DNA of 30,713 bases, from assembly GCA_964451365.1 (NCBI GenBank), contig CAYVIB010000045.1:1-30713 (forward strand), read 5' to 3'. A program made the translations under genes and the position numbers. This DNA is from CAYVIB01 sp964451365. Its GTDB lineage: Bacteria; Pseudomonadota; Gammaproteobacteria; Pseudomonadales; Cellvibrionaceae. This document shows positions 22,580-30,623 of this stretch, piece after piece. Every line of letters starts with the position of its first letter. Position 1 is the stretch's first letter. The notes under the pieces are model-generated. The model worked only from the letters and a program-made list of their open reading frames with translations. It ran no database searches and was not told where the DNA came from.

Positions 22580-24181
22580 TTATTCCACCAGTTGCGATAT
22601 CAATAAAATTCGGTTTTCAAATACCCAGATACCACCGGATCGGTAAGGTTGGGAATAAACTGCCAGGTTGTTCCACTCCGGATAATATTCGCTTTTTTGT
22701 ACAATCGTGAACCCGTCCGGGTATGCCCAGATCCAGGCGCTTAATTGCTCGACTTCAAGAGCGAGTACCGGCTCATACAGTTGTCCCACATAAGTGAACT
22801 CGCCCCGGTACCGGCCGAGGATTGCCACCGGCATATCTTCCCGTTGCAGGCTGGCGGTTAACTGGCTGATTCCCCGCATGTCGTACACCACTCGCGAGGT
22901 GTGGATCGGCCCGAGTGTGAGTGCCAGCACTGCAACAATACTGGTGGCGGTAACCGCCAGCGCGCCTTTCCAGGCCTGGCTTGTTTTAAATCCCGCCAGA
23001 ACAACGCCGGCAAGCACTGTCACTGCACCGGACAGGAACGGCACATCATCCGTCCAGTCAGGCCATGCCGGCGGCGACAGTCCCATCGAAATCGCGCTGA
23101 CAAAGAGCCCGATCAAAACATAGAAAATCGCGATCATCCGCTGTGCGTAGTTGTCCACGCGGGCGGCGCCGGTGGTAATCGCGTGCGCGGCCAGCAGTGT
23201 GATCATGGCGATATCCGGCAAAAGGTAATGCGCGTGTTTGCTGCCGATAAGGGTGAAGAACAACAGGTTTGTCGCCACGGTAAAGGCAAGCAGGCGGCTG
23301 GCGGGATCATGCTCTCCGCGCAACAGGTTTGCCAGCCCGCGCCAAAAAGGCGGCCATATAATCCACGGCAGTGTGAGAATGAACAGCCACGGCAGGTAAA
23401 AGCCGATCGGCCGGTCGCGACCGGGGTCACCGGCAATATGGCCGCTGGTTTGGGTAACAAGAAGATCGTAAAGGTAATCCGCGTCCGCGATCCGCAGGGT
23501 GGGTATCAGCCACAGGCCGATGGTTACCAGGGTCATCAACAGCGCCAGCGTCGCGCCGGCATACCAGCGGCGGGATAACATTCTCCTGTCCACCGGCAAC
23601 CACCAGGGCGCGAGCAGCATTGGCGGCAGGACGTACACCAGGGTGACCGGACCTTTGGCCAGAATGCCCAACCCCGTCATAACCCCCACGCCAATCCAAC
23701 TGGCCGCGCCCGCGCGCATTGTCGCTCGCCACAAATAGATCAGGGTGGCCAGGACAAAAAAGACCATCAGCATGTCGAAGCGAAGCGCGGTACTGTAAAA
23801 AAGTATGCCCGGACTGCCGACAAAAATAAAAGGTGCTATCCAGGCGGTGGTTTTTTCAGCTGGCCACATGTAGCCAGCCAGGCGCACCAGCAGCCCAAGC
23901 GAACCCAGGGCGAACAACACGGGCACCAGCCGCGCCCACCAGTCGTTGACGCCAAACAGCCACCAGCCCAGGTTAATCAGCCAGAACAGTAGTGGCGGTT
24001 TGTCGGAATAGGGCTGGCCGTTAAGGTGCGGCACCAGGAAATTGCCGTTGTTCCACATCTCCCAGGCGACGGTGGCGTAGCGCGTTTCGTCCACCGGGAG
24101 CAGGGGGCGAAAAAAATACGTGACGAGCCACAACACCATCAGTGCCGCGAAAGGAATGATTAAATAGTTACGATAAGGCAC
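22580..24181 (-). CDS. ArnT/PMT-family GT-C glycosyltransferase (GT83-like)
   Basis: The product is 533 residues with about eleven or twelve membrane helices and a soluble periplasmic C-terminus from about 430. Near the N-terminus, PVDETRYATVAWEMWNNGNF has the Asp31-Glu32 pair that acts as catalytic base and metal site in ArnT-like GT-C enzymes, followed by GQPYSDKPPLLFWL, also typical (ArnT: DEPRYAEIAREM, then a KP motif). Such enzymes take a sugar from a polyprenyl-phosphate carrier and attach it to lipid A or another periplasmic acceptor. Donor and acceptor cannot be told here. It lies 357 bases downstream of eboF on the same strand; whether it belongs functionally to the ebo cluster is an inference. 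The start codon is GTG at 24181, with AGGGA five bases upstream. Confidence 0.85.
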   Translation of the reverse strand: MPYRNYLIIPFAALMVLWLVTYFFRPLLPVDETRYATVAWEMWNNGNFLVPHLNGQPYSDKPPLLFWLINLGWWLFGVNDWWARLVPVLFALGSLGLLVRLAGYMWPAEKTTAWIAPFIFVGSPGILFYSTALRFDMLMVFFVLATLIYLWRATMRAGAASWIGVGVMTGLGILAKGPVTLVYVLPPMLLAPWWLPVDRRMLSRRWYAGATLALLMTLVTIGLWLIPTLRIADADYLYDLLVTQTSGHIAGDPGRDRPIGFYLPWLFILTLPWIIWPPFWRGLANLLRGEHDPASRLLAFTVATNLLFFTLIGSKHAHYLLPDIAMITLLAAHAITTGAARVDNYAQRMIAIFYVLIGLFVSAISMGLSPPAWPDWTDDVPFLSGAVTVLAGVVLAGFKTSQAWKGALAVTATSIVAVLALTLGPIHTSRVVYDMRGISQLTASLQREDMPVAILGRYRGEFTYVGQLYEPVLALEVEQLSAWIWAYPDGFTIVQKSEYYPEWNNLAVYSQPYRSGGIWVFENRILLISQLVE

Positions 24182-24538
24182 GTTATCCCTGGTCCGTATG
24201 GCGATGCTTTTCGCTGTGTATCAGATTGAAGTTGTGAGACAGGTTCTGAATATATAAGCAATCCAGCGGCCTGCCCGGGCGTAAAGACGTGGCGTACTAG
24301 CTTGGCATTTAAATATGTCGGGTCAATAGTGTGATGCAGGATGCATCACCATTGGCTGAAAGATTTACCGGGAGATAATTAAACAGATCAGGACGATCTA
24401 TTTAATTGCCAGGAAACGGGTAAAAACAGCACCTGCCCTGTAAAACCTACAATCAACCGGACGTGTTGGATGTTGATGTCAACGTCCGCAGTTTAGGGGC
24501 TGCGAAAGCTTCGGGGACGCTTCAGGTTTTTGGGTGTT
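24182..24538. other. Gap between eboF and the glycosyltransferase gene, with inverted repeats
   Basis: This 357-base gap holds two clear inverted repeats: GTGATGC (24331-24337) with GCATCAC (24343-24349), and CGGACG (24458-24463) with CGTCCG (24483-24488) extended by TTG/CAA inside. Neither is followed by a T run. They could be operator-like sites for the glycosyltransferase promoter or structures in the eboF 3' end. No gene is seen. Confidence 0.4.
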
Positions 24539-25918
24539 TTACGCTTCGACACCCAAGTGTTTCAAAATCAGTTCGAATATTTCCGTCGGTTCCAATTCGC
24601 CGGAGGCCAGCAAGTTCTTTTGCCGCGTCACGAACAAAGGCCGGTCCTGTACATCTTCATTGATGCGCCCGTGAGAACCTTTCACCAGCGTCGCGTTCAG
24701 GGGAATAATGTCCATCAGATAACGAAAGCCGAGTTTTTTTTTCAGCAGTTTGCCTGCTACCTTTAACGGCAGTAACGGAATAGTGGGATCGGCAAAAGTT
24801 TCCACCGGGTCGTAACCCGGCTTGCGGTGAATATCGACGCAGCGCGCATAGTCCGGGGCTTTGGTGTCATCCAGCCAGAAGTAATAGGTAAACCAGGATT
24901 TTTTATCGGCCACCGCCACCAGTTCGCCGGCGCGCGGGTGGTCCAGGTGAAATTGTTTTTTGCCCTCGTCGTCAAGAACATATTCAATGCCCGGCATTTG
25001 TTGCAACAGTTTTTTTACCGCTGGAATATCGGCGGGATTTTGTACGTAAACGTGAGCCAGTTGGTGATCGGCGGCAGCGAAAGCGCGGCTGCCACCGGCG
25101 TCAAGCGTTTCCCGCCCCAGTTCATTTTTCACCTGGATATAGCCGTTTTCCCGCAGTGCGCGATTGATATGCACCGGCTGGTTGACATCGGTGATGCCAT
25201 ATTCCGACAGCAGAATCACGTTGGCGCCCTGGTTTTCATAGTAAGTAATCAGGTCGCGGCAAACGTCGTCAATTTCATTTAGCTCATTGCCTATTTTGTC
25301 GAAGTTGATGCCGCACCGCTGCAGGTTGTAATCCAGGTGTGGCAGGTAAACCAGTGTCAGTGTCGGGTTTTTCCATTGATCGACTTTTTTTGTGGCATCG
25401 GCAATCCAGCGTGTGGAAATTATATCGGCCTTTGGGCCCCAAAAAGAAAAAAGCGGAAATGGGCCGAGTTCATTCTGCAATTCATCGCGCAGTTCCATCG
25501 GCTGGGTGTGGATGTCCGGCAGCTTTCTACCGTCGGCGGGGTAGAGCGGGCGGGGTGTTACCGCGTAGTCGACGGAGGAGTACATGTTGTACCACCAGAA
25601 CATATTGGCGCAGGTGAAATTCGGGTCGCGCCTGCGCGCCTCCTCCCATACTTTTTCCGCCCGCACCAGTTTGTTGGACTGGTGCCAGAATTTTACCTCG
25701 CACATGTCGCGGAAATACCAGCCGTTGCCGACGATGCCGTGCTCACTCGGCCACTTGCCGGTGAGATAGGTGGCTTGCGCCGAGCAGGTGACTGCCGGCA
25801 GGACGGGGTTGATGGAGGCCAGTTTGCCGCGCGCGGTCCACTCGCGCAGGAAAGGAGTATGCTCGCCGATTAATCTGGGGGAGAGGGCGACGACATTGAT
25901 GACTACGGTTTTTTTCAT
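24539..25918 (-). CDS. eboF: EboF-like alkaline-phosphatase-superfamily protein
   Basis: The product is 459 residues, without signal peptide. It belongs to the nucleotide pyrophosphatase/phosphodiesterase branch of the alkaline phosphatase superfamily. The expected nucleophile is Thr44 in LPAVTCSAQATYLTG, followed by PSEHGIVGNGWYFRD, a block I associate with EboF. Metal-ligand motifs further on are YLPHLDYNLQR, SEYGITDVNQPVHINR and DHPRAGELV. The usual first metal Asp of NPP enzymes is absent (VVINVVALSP), as I expect for this subfamily. It is the last gene of the ebo series here; the substrate is unknown. AAAGGG is well placed before the ATG at 25918. A 368-base repeat-like insert separates it from eboE, so it may be transcribed separately. 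Confidence 0.88.
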   Translation of the reverse strand: MKKTVVINVVALSPRLIGEHTPFLREWTARGKLASINPVLPAVTCSAQATYLTGKWPSEHGIVGNGWYFRDMCEVKFWHQSNKLVRAEKVWEEARRRDPNFTCANMFWWYNMYSSVDYAVTPRPLYPADGRKLPDIHTQPMELRDELQNELGPFPLFSFWGPKADIISTRWIADATKKVDQWKNPTLTLVYLPHLDYNLQRCGINFDKIGNELNEIDDVCRDLITYYENQGANVILLSEYGITDVNQPVHINRALRENGYIQVKNELGRETLDAGGSRAFAAADHQLAHVYVQNPADIPAVKKLLQQMPGIEYVLDDEGKKQFHLDHPRAGELVAVADKKSWFTYYFWLDDTKAPDYARCVDIHRKPGYDPVETFADPTIPLLPLKVAGKLLKKKLGFRYLMDIIPLNATLVKGSHGRINEDVQDRPLFVTRQKNLLASGELEPTEIFELILKHLGVEA

Positions 25919-26286
25919 TGTTGACCCTTTGGAATTTTTAACAGGTGTGTCTTACGCACGTCATGTTCGCTTAGCGGACATCCAGGTGAGACTCCTCTGC
26001 AGTGTTCGAGATCGCTGGATCTCCGTTGGGCGGCATTCCGCTGACGCGAAGATGACCCCGTCTGGCTTTTCGCGGGGAATCAATTTCCAACCATTCCGCG
26101 AGCCTGGTTCATCGGAGCCACTGTTGGTGGTCTTTTCCCCGAATAAACGATTTGTACTCCGTACAGCAGTTCGTAGGTTGAGGTGAGCCTGCGAACCAAA
26201 CAAAATCTGGCTCGAAATGTTGGTCTTCATTTCATTTATCCCAACCTAAAATTTCGTTAAGGCGGTGAATACCGGTATTCATCGTT
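25919..26286. repeat. Repeat-like intergenic insert between eboE and eboF
   Basis: In an otherwise compact gene series this 368-base spacer has features of dispersed intergenic repeats. GTTCGTAGG (26169-26177) pairs with CCTGCGAAC (26188-26196, one G-T), and GTTGG (26219-26223) pairs with CCAAC (26241-26245). The sense GTAGGTTG...CCAACA style resembles a dispersed intergenic repeat common in gammaproteobacteria. The left half has GGCATTCCGCTGACGCGAAG and TTTTCGCGGGGAATC, also resembling palindromic repeats. No gene is seen. A single window cannot show that it is multicopy. Confidence 0.5.
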
Positions 26287-27498
26287 TTATATCCGCTGCT
26301 TTACCCAGTTCAGCTCGCGCACAATGGCATCCTTCACATCCATCCGCAGGTCTCGCGGTAAAACATTCCAGGTATAGGTTTCCACTTCCAGGTGTCGGCA
26401 AAAATTTTTCTCCCGCAGGCAGGCGAGCGTGTCGAGAATATCCTGCTGTGTTGATGCGAGTGAGTCGTACTCCGCCAGAAACACCGGCACGTGAAAATGC
26501 GTCCGCCACTCTTCCTCCCGAACGGGAGTGGGTGAAAGCGACTCCAGCGCATCGCTTAAATCCGGGTAAGCGGTTTTTTTGCCGGAGGCGTCGCGGGCAA
26601 CCACCTGGTGCAGGTAAACCGATTCGGCAAAAGGTTCGAGCAACGCTTTCATTCGCCGGTTATGGTCCGCGTCTTGATTAAACCGGATTTTCAGCGCGGC
26701 ACTGATCTGCACCTTGCCTATGCGAATGCCGGCGTCGGCGAGCGCATCCAGCGTTTGCCTCGGTTCTTCGTGCACCACGGCAAAATGACAGACGTCGTAG
26801 CACAGCCGGATGCGGTCGCGCAGGCATTGCTCCGCGTGCTGTGGTGGCAGTTGAAACTTGTCCCGCAGGTATTGGCTGCCGATGGGAATGAGCCAGTCGT
26901 GGTAGTAATCAATCACATCCTGCGTATTTTCCAGCAGGCCATCCGGCTCCGGTTCGATATCCAGGTGCAGATCCTTGCCGCTACACTGCGCGAGTTCGCT
27001 TAAATATCCAGCCAGTTCCGCCAGGTGGCGTGTCGCGGTTTGCTTCACCTCGTGCGCCTGGCTGTCGTCGTGCCAGTACTTGTAGGAAAGCGGCGAGGTG
27101 GAAATACCGCCTTCGCCACCTTCCGGCAGCAGGGCCGCCAGCAGGTCGAACAGGCGCCGGGTGTAGTCGAGCCGTCTGGCATCGCCCCAGTCGGGCACGT
27201 GAACCTGGTCTTTTACCACCTGGTCGTGGAACCCGCCGTAGGGAAAGCCGTTCAGGGTGAACACGTAGCAGTCCTGCTCCCGCAGCCAGTTTTGCAGTTC
27301 GGTGAGCGCGCTTTCAGTTTCGCTCAGTTCAACGCTTGCCTGGTTGGACAGGCGCAGGCCGATGCCGAAGGGCGCCGACGGCGAGACTTCCCGTTTGATG
27401 TCGGGAATATAACGCCGCAGGTTGGCGAACACCGCTGACCAGCTTTCGCCGGGGTGGATATTGGAGCAGTAGGTGAGTTCGTAGCCGTTAATTTGCAT
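26287..27498 (-). CDS. eboE: EboE, TIM-barrel sugar-isomerase/epimerase-like protein
   Basis: The product is 403 residues, cytoplasmic. The start MQINGYELTYCSNIHPGESW and SPSAPFGIGLRLS are characteristic of EboE (metabolite traffic protein). The fold is of the xylose-isomerase-like TIM-barrel group: LHLDIEPEPDGLLEN (metal-binding Glu), RLCYDVCHFAVVHEEP (Asp/His), GKVQISAALKIRF, FHVPVFLAEYDSLAS and HLEVETYTW follow the usual order of strand ends. The family role is unproven; isomerase or epimerase activity is inferred from the fold. Its start overlaps the end of eboD by 11 bases, showing translational coupling. Of the ebo genes it is the most diagnostic of the cluster. Confidence 0.92.
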   Translation of the reverse strand: MQINGYELTYCSNIHPGESWSAVFANLRRYIPDIKREVSPSAPFGIGLRLSNQASVELSETESALTELQNWLREQDCYVFTLNGFPYGGFHDQVVKDQVHVPDWGDARRLDYTRRLFDLLAALLPEGGEGGISTSPLSYKYWHDDSQAHEVKQTATRHLAELAGYLSELAQCSGKDLHLDIEPEPDGLLENTQDVIDYYHDWLIPIGSQYLRDKFQLPPQHAEQCLRDRIRLCYDVCHFAVVHEEPRQTLDALADAGIRIGKVQISAALKIRFNQDADHNRRMKALLEPFAESVYLHQVVARDASGKKTAYPDLSDALESLSPTPVREEEWRTHFHVPVFLAEYDSLASTQQDILDTLACLREKNFCRHLEVETYTWNVLPRDLRMDVKDAIVRELNWVKQRI

Positions 27499-28648
27499 GG
27501 CGGACAGGTATTTTGTTGTTTGTCGATAACGCTTTGAGCTGTTGGATAGCCCGCGCCACGAGCGGTTTGTCCATTTCGTGGACCTCCAGGCCGCGGCCGA
27601 TATCTTGCAACAGGGTAATGGTCAGTTTGCCGCCCAGGTGTTCGCGGAATTCCTCCAGGCCATTGAGCAGCGCCGGTTGTTCCAGCACCGGCACATAGGT
27701 GTTGAAACCGAGCGCGGCCAGCAAATCGATAACCTGCATAGCACCTTCCTGCTGCAGGTGGCCTTTCAGCGCGGAATAGAGGGTATCGAGCGCGATACCT
27801 ATCGCGACTGCTTCGCCGTGTCGCAACTCGTAACGGGTAAGGTGTTCGAGCTTGTGCGCGGCCCAGTGGCCAAAGTCCAGCGGCCGGGCGGAGCCCATTT
27901 CGAAGGGATCACCACCGGCGATGTGTTGCATATGCAGTTCGGCGCAGCGGTGGATCAGGTCCACCATCGGCGCCATTTCCCGCGCCGCCAGTTTACCGGC
28001 GTTTGCCTCGAGCCAGCGGAAAAAATCCGGGTCCTTGATCAGCGCCACTTTAATGGCTTCGGCCATGCCCGCGCGCCAGTCGCGATCGTCCAGCGTGCGC
28101 AGGAATTCGGTATCGTTGATCACCGCGTGCGGCGGGGCAAAGGTGCCGAGGTAATTCTTCTTGCCGAAGGCATTGATGCCGTTTTTAACGCCCACGCCGG
28201 AGTCGTTCTGCGCCAGCACCGTTGTGGGAACGCGGATATGGCGGATGCCCCGGTGGGCAATGGCGGTGGCGTAGCCGGCCATATCCAGCATCGCTCCGCC
28301 GCCGATGGCGACGATATAGGAATGTCGGTCGATACCGTGGACGTGGGTGGCTTCCAGTATCGCGTCAACCCAGGTCTGTTGATTCTTCACCTGCTCGCCA
28401 CCGGGGACGAGCAGCGGCGCGCAGGGCAGTATGAATTTATTGGTATGAATTCCGGCGTAGGCATGGATCTGCCCGGTCAGTTCGGGATGCGAGGCCGCAA
28501 CGCCATCGTCGAGCACAAACAGCGCTTTGGGACAGTTTCCGCCCACTATGGAGGCGAACAATGGGTTGTTCGGGTGGAAAACCTTCTCGGTAAAGTGCAC
28601 ATGGTAGCGAAAAGGGACGGAAAAGTTCTGCTCTATCGGCTTTTTCAT
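27488..28648 (-). CDS. eboD: EboD, 3-dehydroquinate synthase-like enzyme
   Basis: The product is 386 residues and belongs to the sugar-phosphate cyclase / dehydroquinate synthase superfamily. NAD-binding GGGAMLDMAGYAT, the VPTTVLAQNDSGVGVKNGIN region, the metal Glu in GMAEAIKVALIKD, and the two metal His in LDFGHWAAHKLE and RYELRHGEAVAIG are all present. Known relatives make dehydroquinate, 2-epi-5-epi-valiolone or 2-deoxy-scyllo-inosose; the EboD substrate has not been settled, and this copy is not likely to be the housekeeping aroB because of its context. It overlaps eboE by 11 bases and follows eboC by 87 bases. The ATG at 28648 gives MKKPIEQNF; the ribosome binding site is weak. Confidence 0.92.
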   Translation of the reverse strand: MKKPIEQNFSVPFRYHVHFTEKVFHPNNPLFASIVGGNCPKALFVLDDGVAASHPELTGQIHAYAGIHTNKFILPCAPLLVPGGEQVKNQQTWVDAILEATHVHGIDRHSYIVAIGGGAMLDMAGYATAIAHRGIRHIRVPTTVLAQNDSGVGVKNGINAFGKKNYLGTFAPPHAVINDTEFLRTLDDRDWRAGMAEAIKVALIKDPDFFRWLEANAGKLAAREMAPMVDLIHRCAELHMQHIAGGDPFEMGSARPLDFGHWAAHKLEHLTRYELRHGEAVAIGIALDTLYSALKGHLQQEGAMQVIDLLAALGFNTYVPVLEQPALLNGLEEFREHLGGKLTITLLQDIGRGLEVHEMDKPLVARAIQQLKALSTNNKIPVRHAN

Positions 28649-28735
28649 GGGTTACATCGATTGTTATAGGTATCTACTTCGCGGCCTTGGATTTCGAGGT
28701 CTTGGTTCGAGGTTTTGGGGCCCGGACAGAGCAGG

Positions 28736-29695
28736 CTAAGTGACTGCGAACGTTCTGGCAAGCCAAAGTGACACGGGAAGCAAAGCCAGCACGGCAATTC
28801 CATATTGCCAGCCCGCAAAAATACTGGCCAGGGTTGAATTGAGTACGATCAGCGAAAGAACGCCGGCCTTGACCGCCTTGCCCACCAGGCGCGGCTCCAG
28901 GGTTTTCCACGCGCGGGCCAGGGGAGGGAATATCAACCAGGCCAGCAGCAGGATGAATGGCACAGCGTACCAGCCACCTGGCGTTGTCGCCGCCTGAGTG
29001 CCGAGTACGATCAGCACCGTCAGGTACAGCGCGGCGCCGCCGGCCAGGGCTTTCCGGTTGCCGCCGTGCACCTCGCCCCGGCTGACAGTGGTGACTGCGG
29101 CGATATAAATCACCGGAATCAACCCCAGCGGCCACACATCGGCCAAGGCCGCCGGAATGGTGCTGGCGCCGAGCAACAGGTTTCCGCCCCGGCACAGGCC
29201 CATGTTGAGGGGGCCGAACCAGCTCTGGTGTTTGCCCCAGGCGTCGTAGGTGACGGCCAGCGCAGCCACTGCAATGGCGATCAGGCCGCTCGATATCGAA
29301 ACGACGAACGCCGCACCAACTCCGATCGCCAGCAGGATTGAGGCGAGGGCGCCCGCGCTGAGTGTTGAGGCAAGCCCGCTGGGAATGGGGCGTTCAGGGC
29401 GCTCCCGGCGATCCAGGTCCGCATCGAAAAAGTCATTGAAAACAATGCCGCCACCATACAGGCCGATGGTGGACAGGCAGAGCCAGAGAAGCGAACCGAA
29501 TAACGGGGAATCGGCGGCACCCGCTCCCAGTGCGATCAGACCGGCCGCGCCGCCGCAAATGGCAAACCCCGCGAGGATATCCGCTACCGCCGTGACGATA
29601 TTGGCCGGCCGCATCAGGCGCAGATGGGCAAGGATTCGGGCCGAGGCGGGCGCGGCCGTTCCTTTTGCTGCGGATTTTGTTGCCGATTCGGTCAC
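28736..29695 (-). CDS. eboC: EboC, UbiA-family prenyltransferase
   Basis: The product is 319 residues with eight or nine membrane helices. The first Asp-rich motif is NDFFDADLDRRERPERPIPSG (Asn87, Asp88, Asp91, Asp95), binding prenyl diphosphate through magnesium; the second is degenerate, YDAWGKHQSWFGPLNMGLCRG. UbiA enzymes transfer a polyprenyl group to an aromatic or sugar-like acceptor in the membrane. An Ala/Gly-rich N-terminus of about 20 residues precedes the first helix. The start codon is GTG at 29695, four bases after the eboB stop, so the two are coupled. Just after the stop another frame encodes a basic tail (see findings), a possible frameshift. Confidence 0.9.
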   Translation of the reverse strand: MTESATKSAAKGTAAPASARILAHLRLMRPANIVTAVADILAGFAICGGAAGLIALGAGAADSPLFGSLLWLCLSTIGLYGGGIVFNDFFDADLDRRERPERPIPSGLASTLSAGALASILLAIGVGAAFVVSISSGLIAIAVAALAVTYDAWGKHQSWFGPLNMGLCRGGNLLLGASTIPAALADVWPLGLIPVIYIAAVTTVSRGEVHGGNRKALAGGAALYLTVLIVLGTQAATTPGGWYAVPFILLLAWLIFPPLARAWKTLEPRLVGKAVKAGVLSLIVLNSTLASIFAGWQYGIAVLALLPVSLWLARTFAVT

Positions 29696-29699
29696 TACC

Positions 29700-30623
29700 T
29701 CAGTTCTCCACGATATCCGATGAAGAGTAGCCGACTTTCGGCGTTTGGCCGCGCAGCACGGAGTTGCCTTCGAACAGCTCGCGCTGGTCTACAGGCTTCG
29801 GTTCAAGCCAATCGCTTTCCTTCATTTTCCCGCTCTGTCCATAGGCGGTGAGGGCGTTCCGGTAGGTCACCTGGTGGATATGTTCCTCGGGAATACCCTG
29901 CTTTTGCATTAAAGCGGCGGTTTTGGGAACCGACAGCGGATCGCTTACGCCCCAGTCCGCGGAGCTGTCGACAATGATATGCTCCGGCCCATAGCGGCGA
30001 ACGATTTCCACCATGCGCTCGCTGCCCATTTTGGTGTGCGGGTAGATGGTAAACGCGGCCCAGAATCCCCGGTCGAGCACTTCCTGCACGGTCTCTTCAT
30101 TATTGTGGTCGATCACCACCAGGCCGGGGTCGATTTTATGCTCCTCGCACACATCCATGCTGCGGCTGGTGCCTTTTTTCTTGTCGCGATGGGGGGTGTG
30201 GATCATCACCGGCAACTGCACCGTTTTCGCCAGCTCCAGCTGCAGGCGGAAGTATTTATCCTCGGCCTCCGTCTGATCGTCGTAACCGATCTCGCCGATG
30301 GCCACCACGTTTTCCTTGCCCACGTACAGGGGCAACAGCTCCATCACCTCTTCCGCCAGCGGTTCATTGTTGGCCTCCTTGGAATTCAAACCCATCGCGC
30401 AGTAGTGGGCGATGCCGAACTGGCTGGCGCGAAAGCGCTCCCAGCCCACCAGGCTGCTGAAATAGTCCTGGAAGGCGCCCACCTGGGTGCGGGGCTGGCC
30501 GAGCCAGAAAGCCGGCTCGATAATGGCGACGATGCCTGCGTCGCGCATGGCCTGGTAGTCGTCCGTCGTGCGCGAGGTGACGTGGATGTGCGGATCAATA
30601 AAGAGGCTTTTTTTCTCGGTCAT
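29700..30623 (-). CDS. eboB: EboB, TatD-like metal-dependent hydrolase
   Basis: The product is 307 residues, cytoplasmic, a TIM-barrel amidohydrolase of the TatD type. Metal ligands are visible: His12 and His14 in DPHIH, Glu111 in AIGEIGYDD, His142 in MIHTPHRD, His173 in VVIDHNN and Asp219 in IIVDSSADWG. The block AFWLGQPRTQVGAFQDYFSS is what I expect of the EboB subfamily rather than TatD DNases. The substrate is unknown. It is the first complete ebo gene; eboA would be expected beyond the right edge. AGAG lies ten bases before the ATG at 30623, so the binding site is modest. Confidence 0.9.
   Translation of the reverse strand: MTEKKSLFIDPHIHVTSRTTDDYQAMRDAGIVAIIEPAFWLGQPRTQVGAFQDYFSSLVGWERFRASQFGIAHYCAMGLNSKEANNEPLAEEVMELLPLYVGKENVVAIGEIGYDDQTEAEDKYFRLQLELAKTVQLPVMIHTPHRDKKKGTSRSMDVCEEHKIDPGLVVIDHNNEETVQEVLDRGFWAAFTIYPHTKMGSERMVEIVRRYGPEHIIVDSSADWGVSDPLSVPKTAALMQKQGIPEEHIHQVTYRNALTAYGQSGKMKESDWLEPKPVDQRELFEGNSVLRGQTPKVGYSSSDIVEN

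Noticed and set aside
27542..28669. Plus-strand 375-codon frame opposite eboD
   Set aside because: It is the antisense of a well-supported dehydroquinate-synthase-like gene in GC-rich DNA and has no domain signature.
28674..29195. Separate 173-codon gene in another frame at the end of eboC
   Set aside because: Most of it overlaps the membrane helices of eboC in the wrong frame; only its last 20 residues look natural, which is reported as a possible tail.
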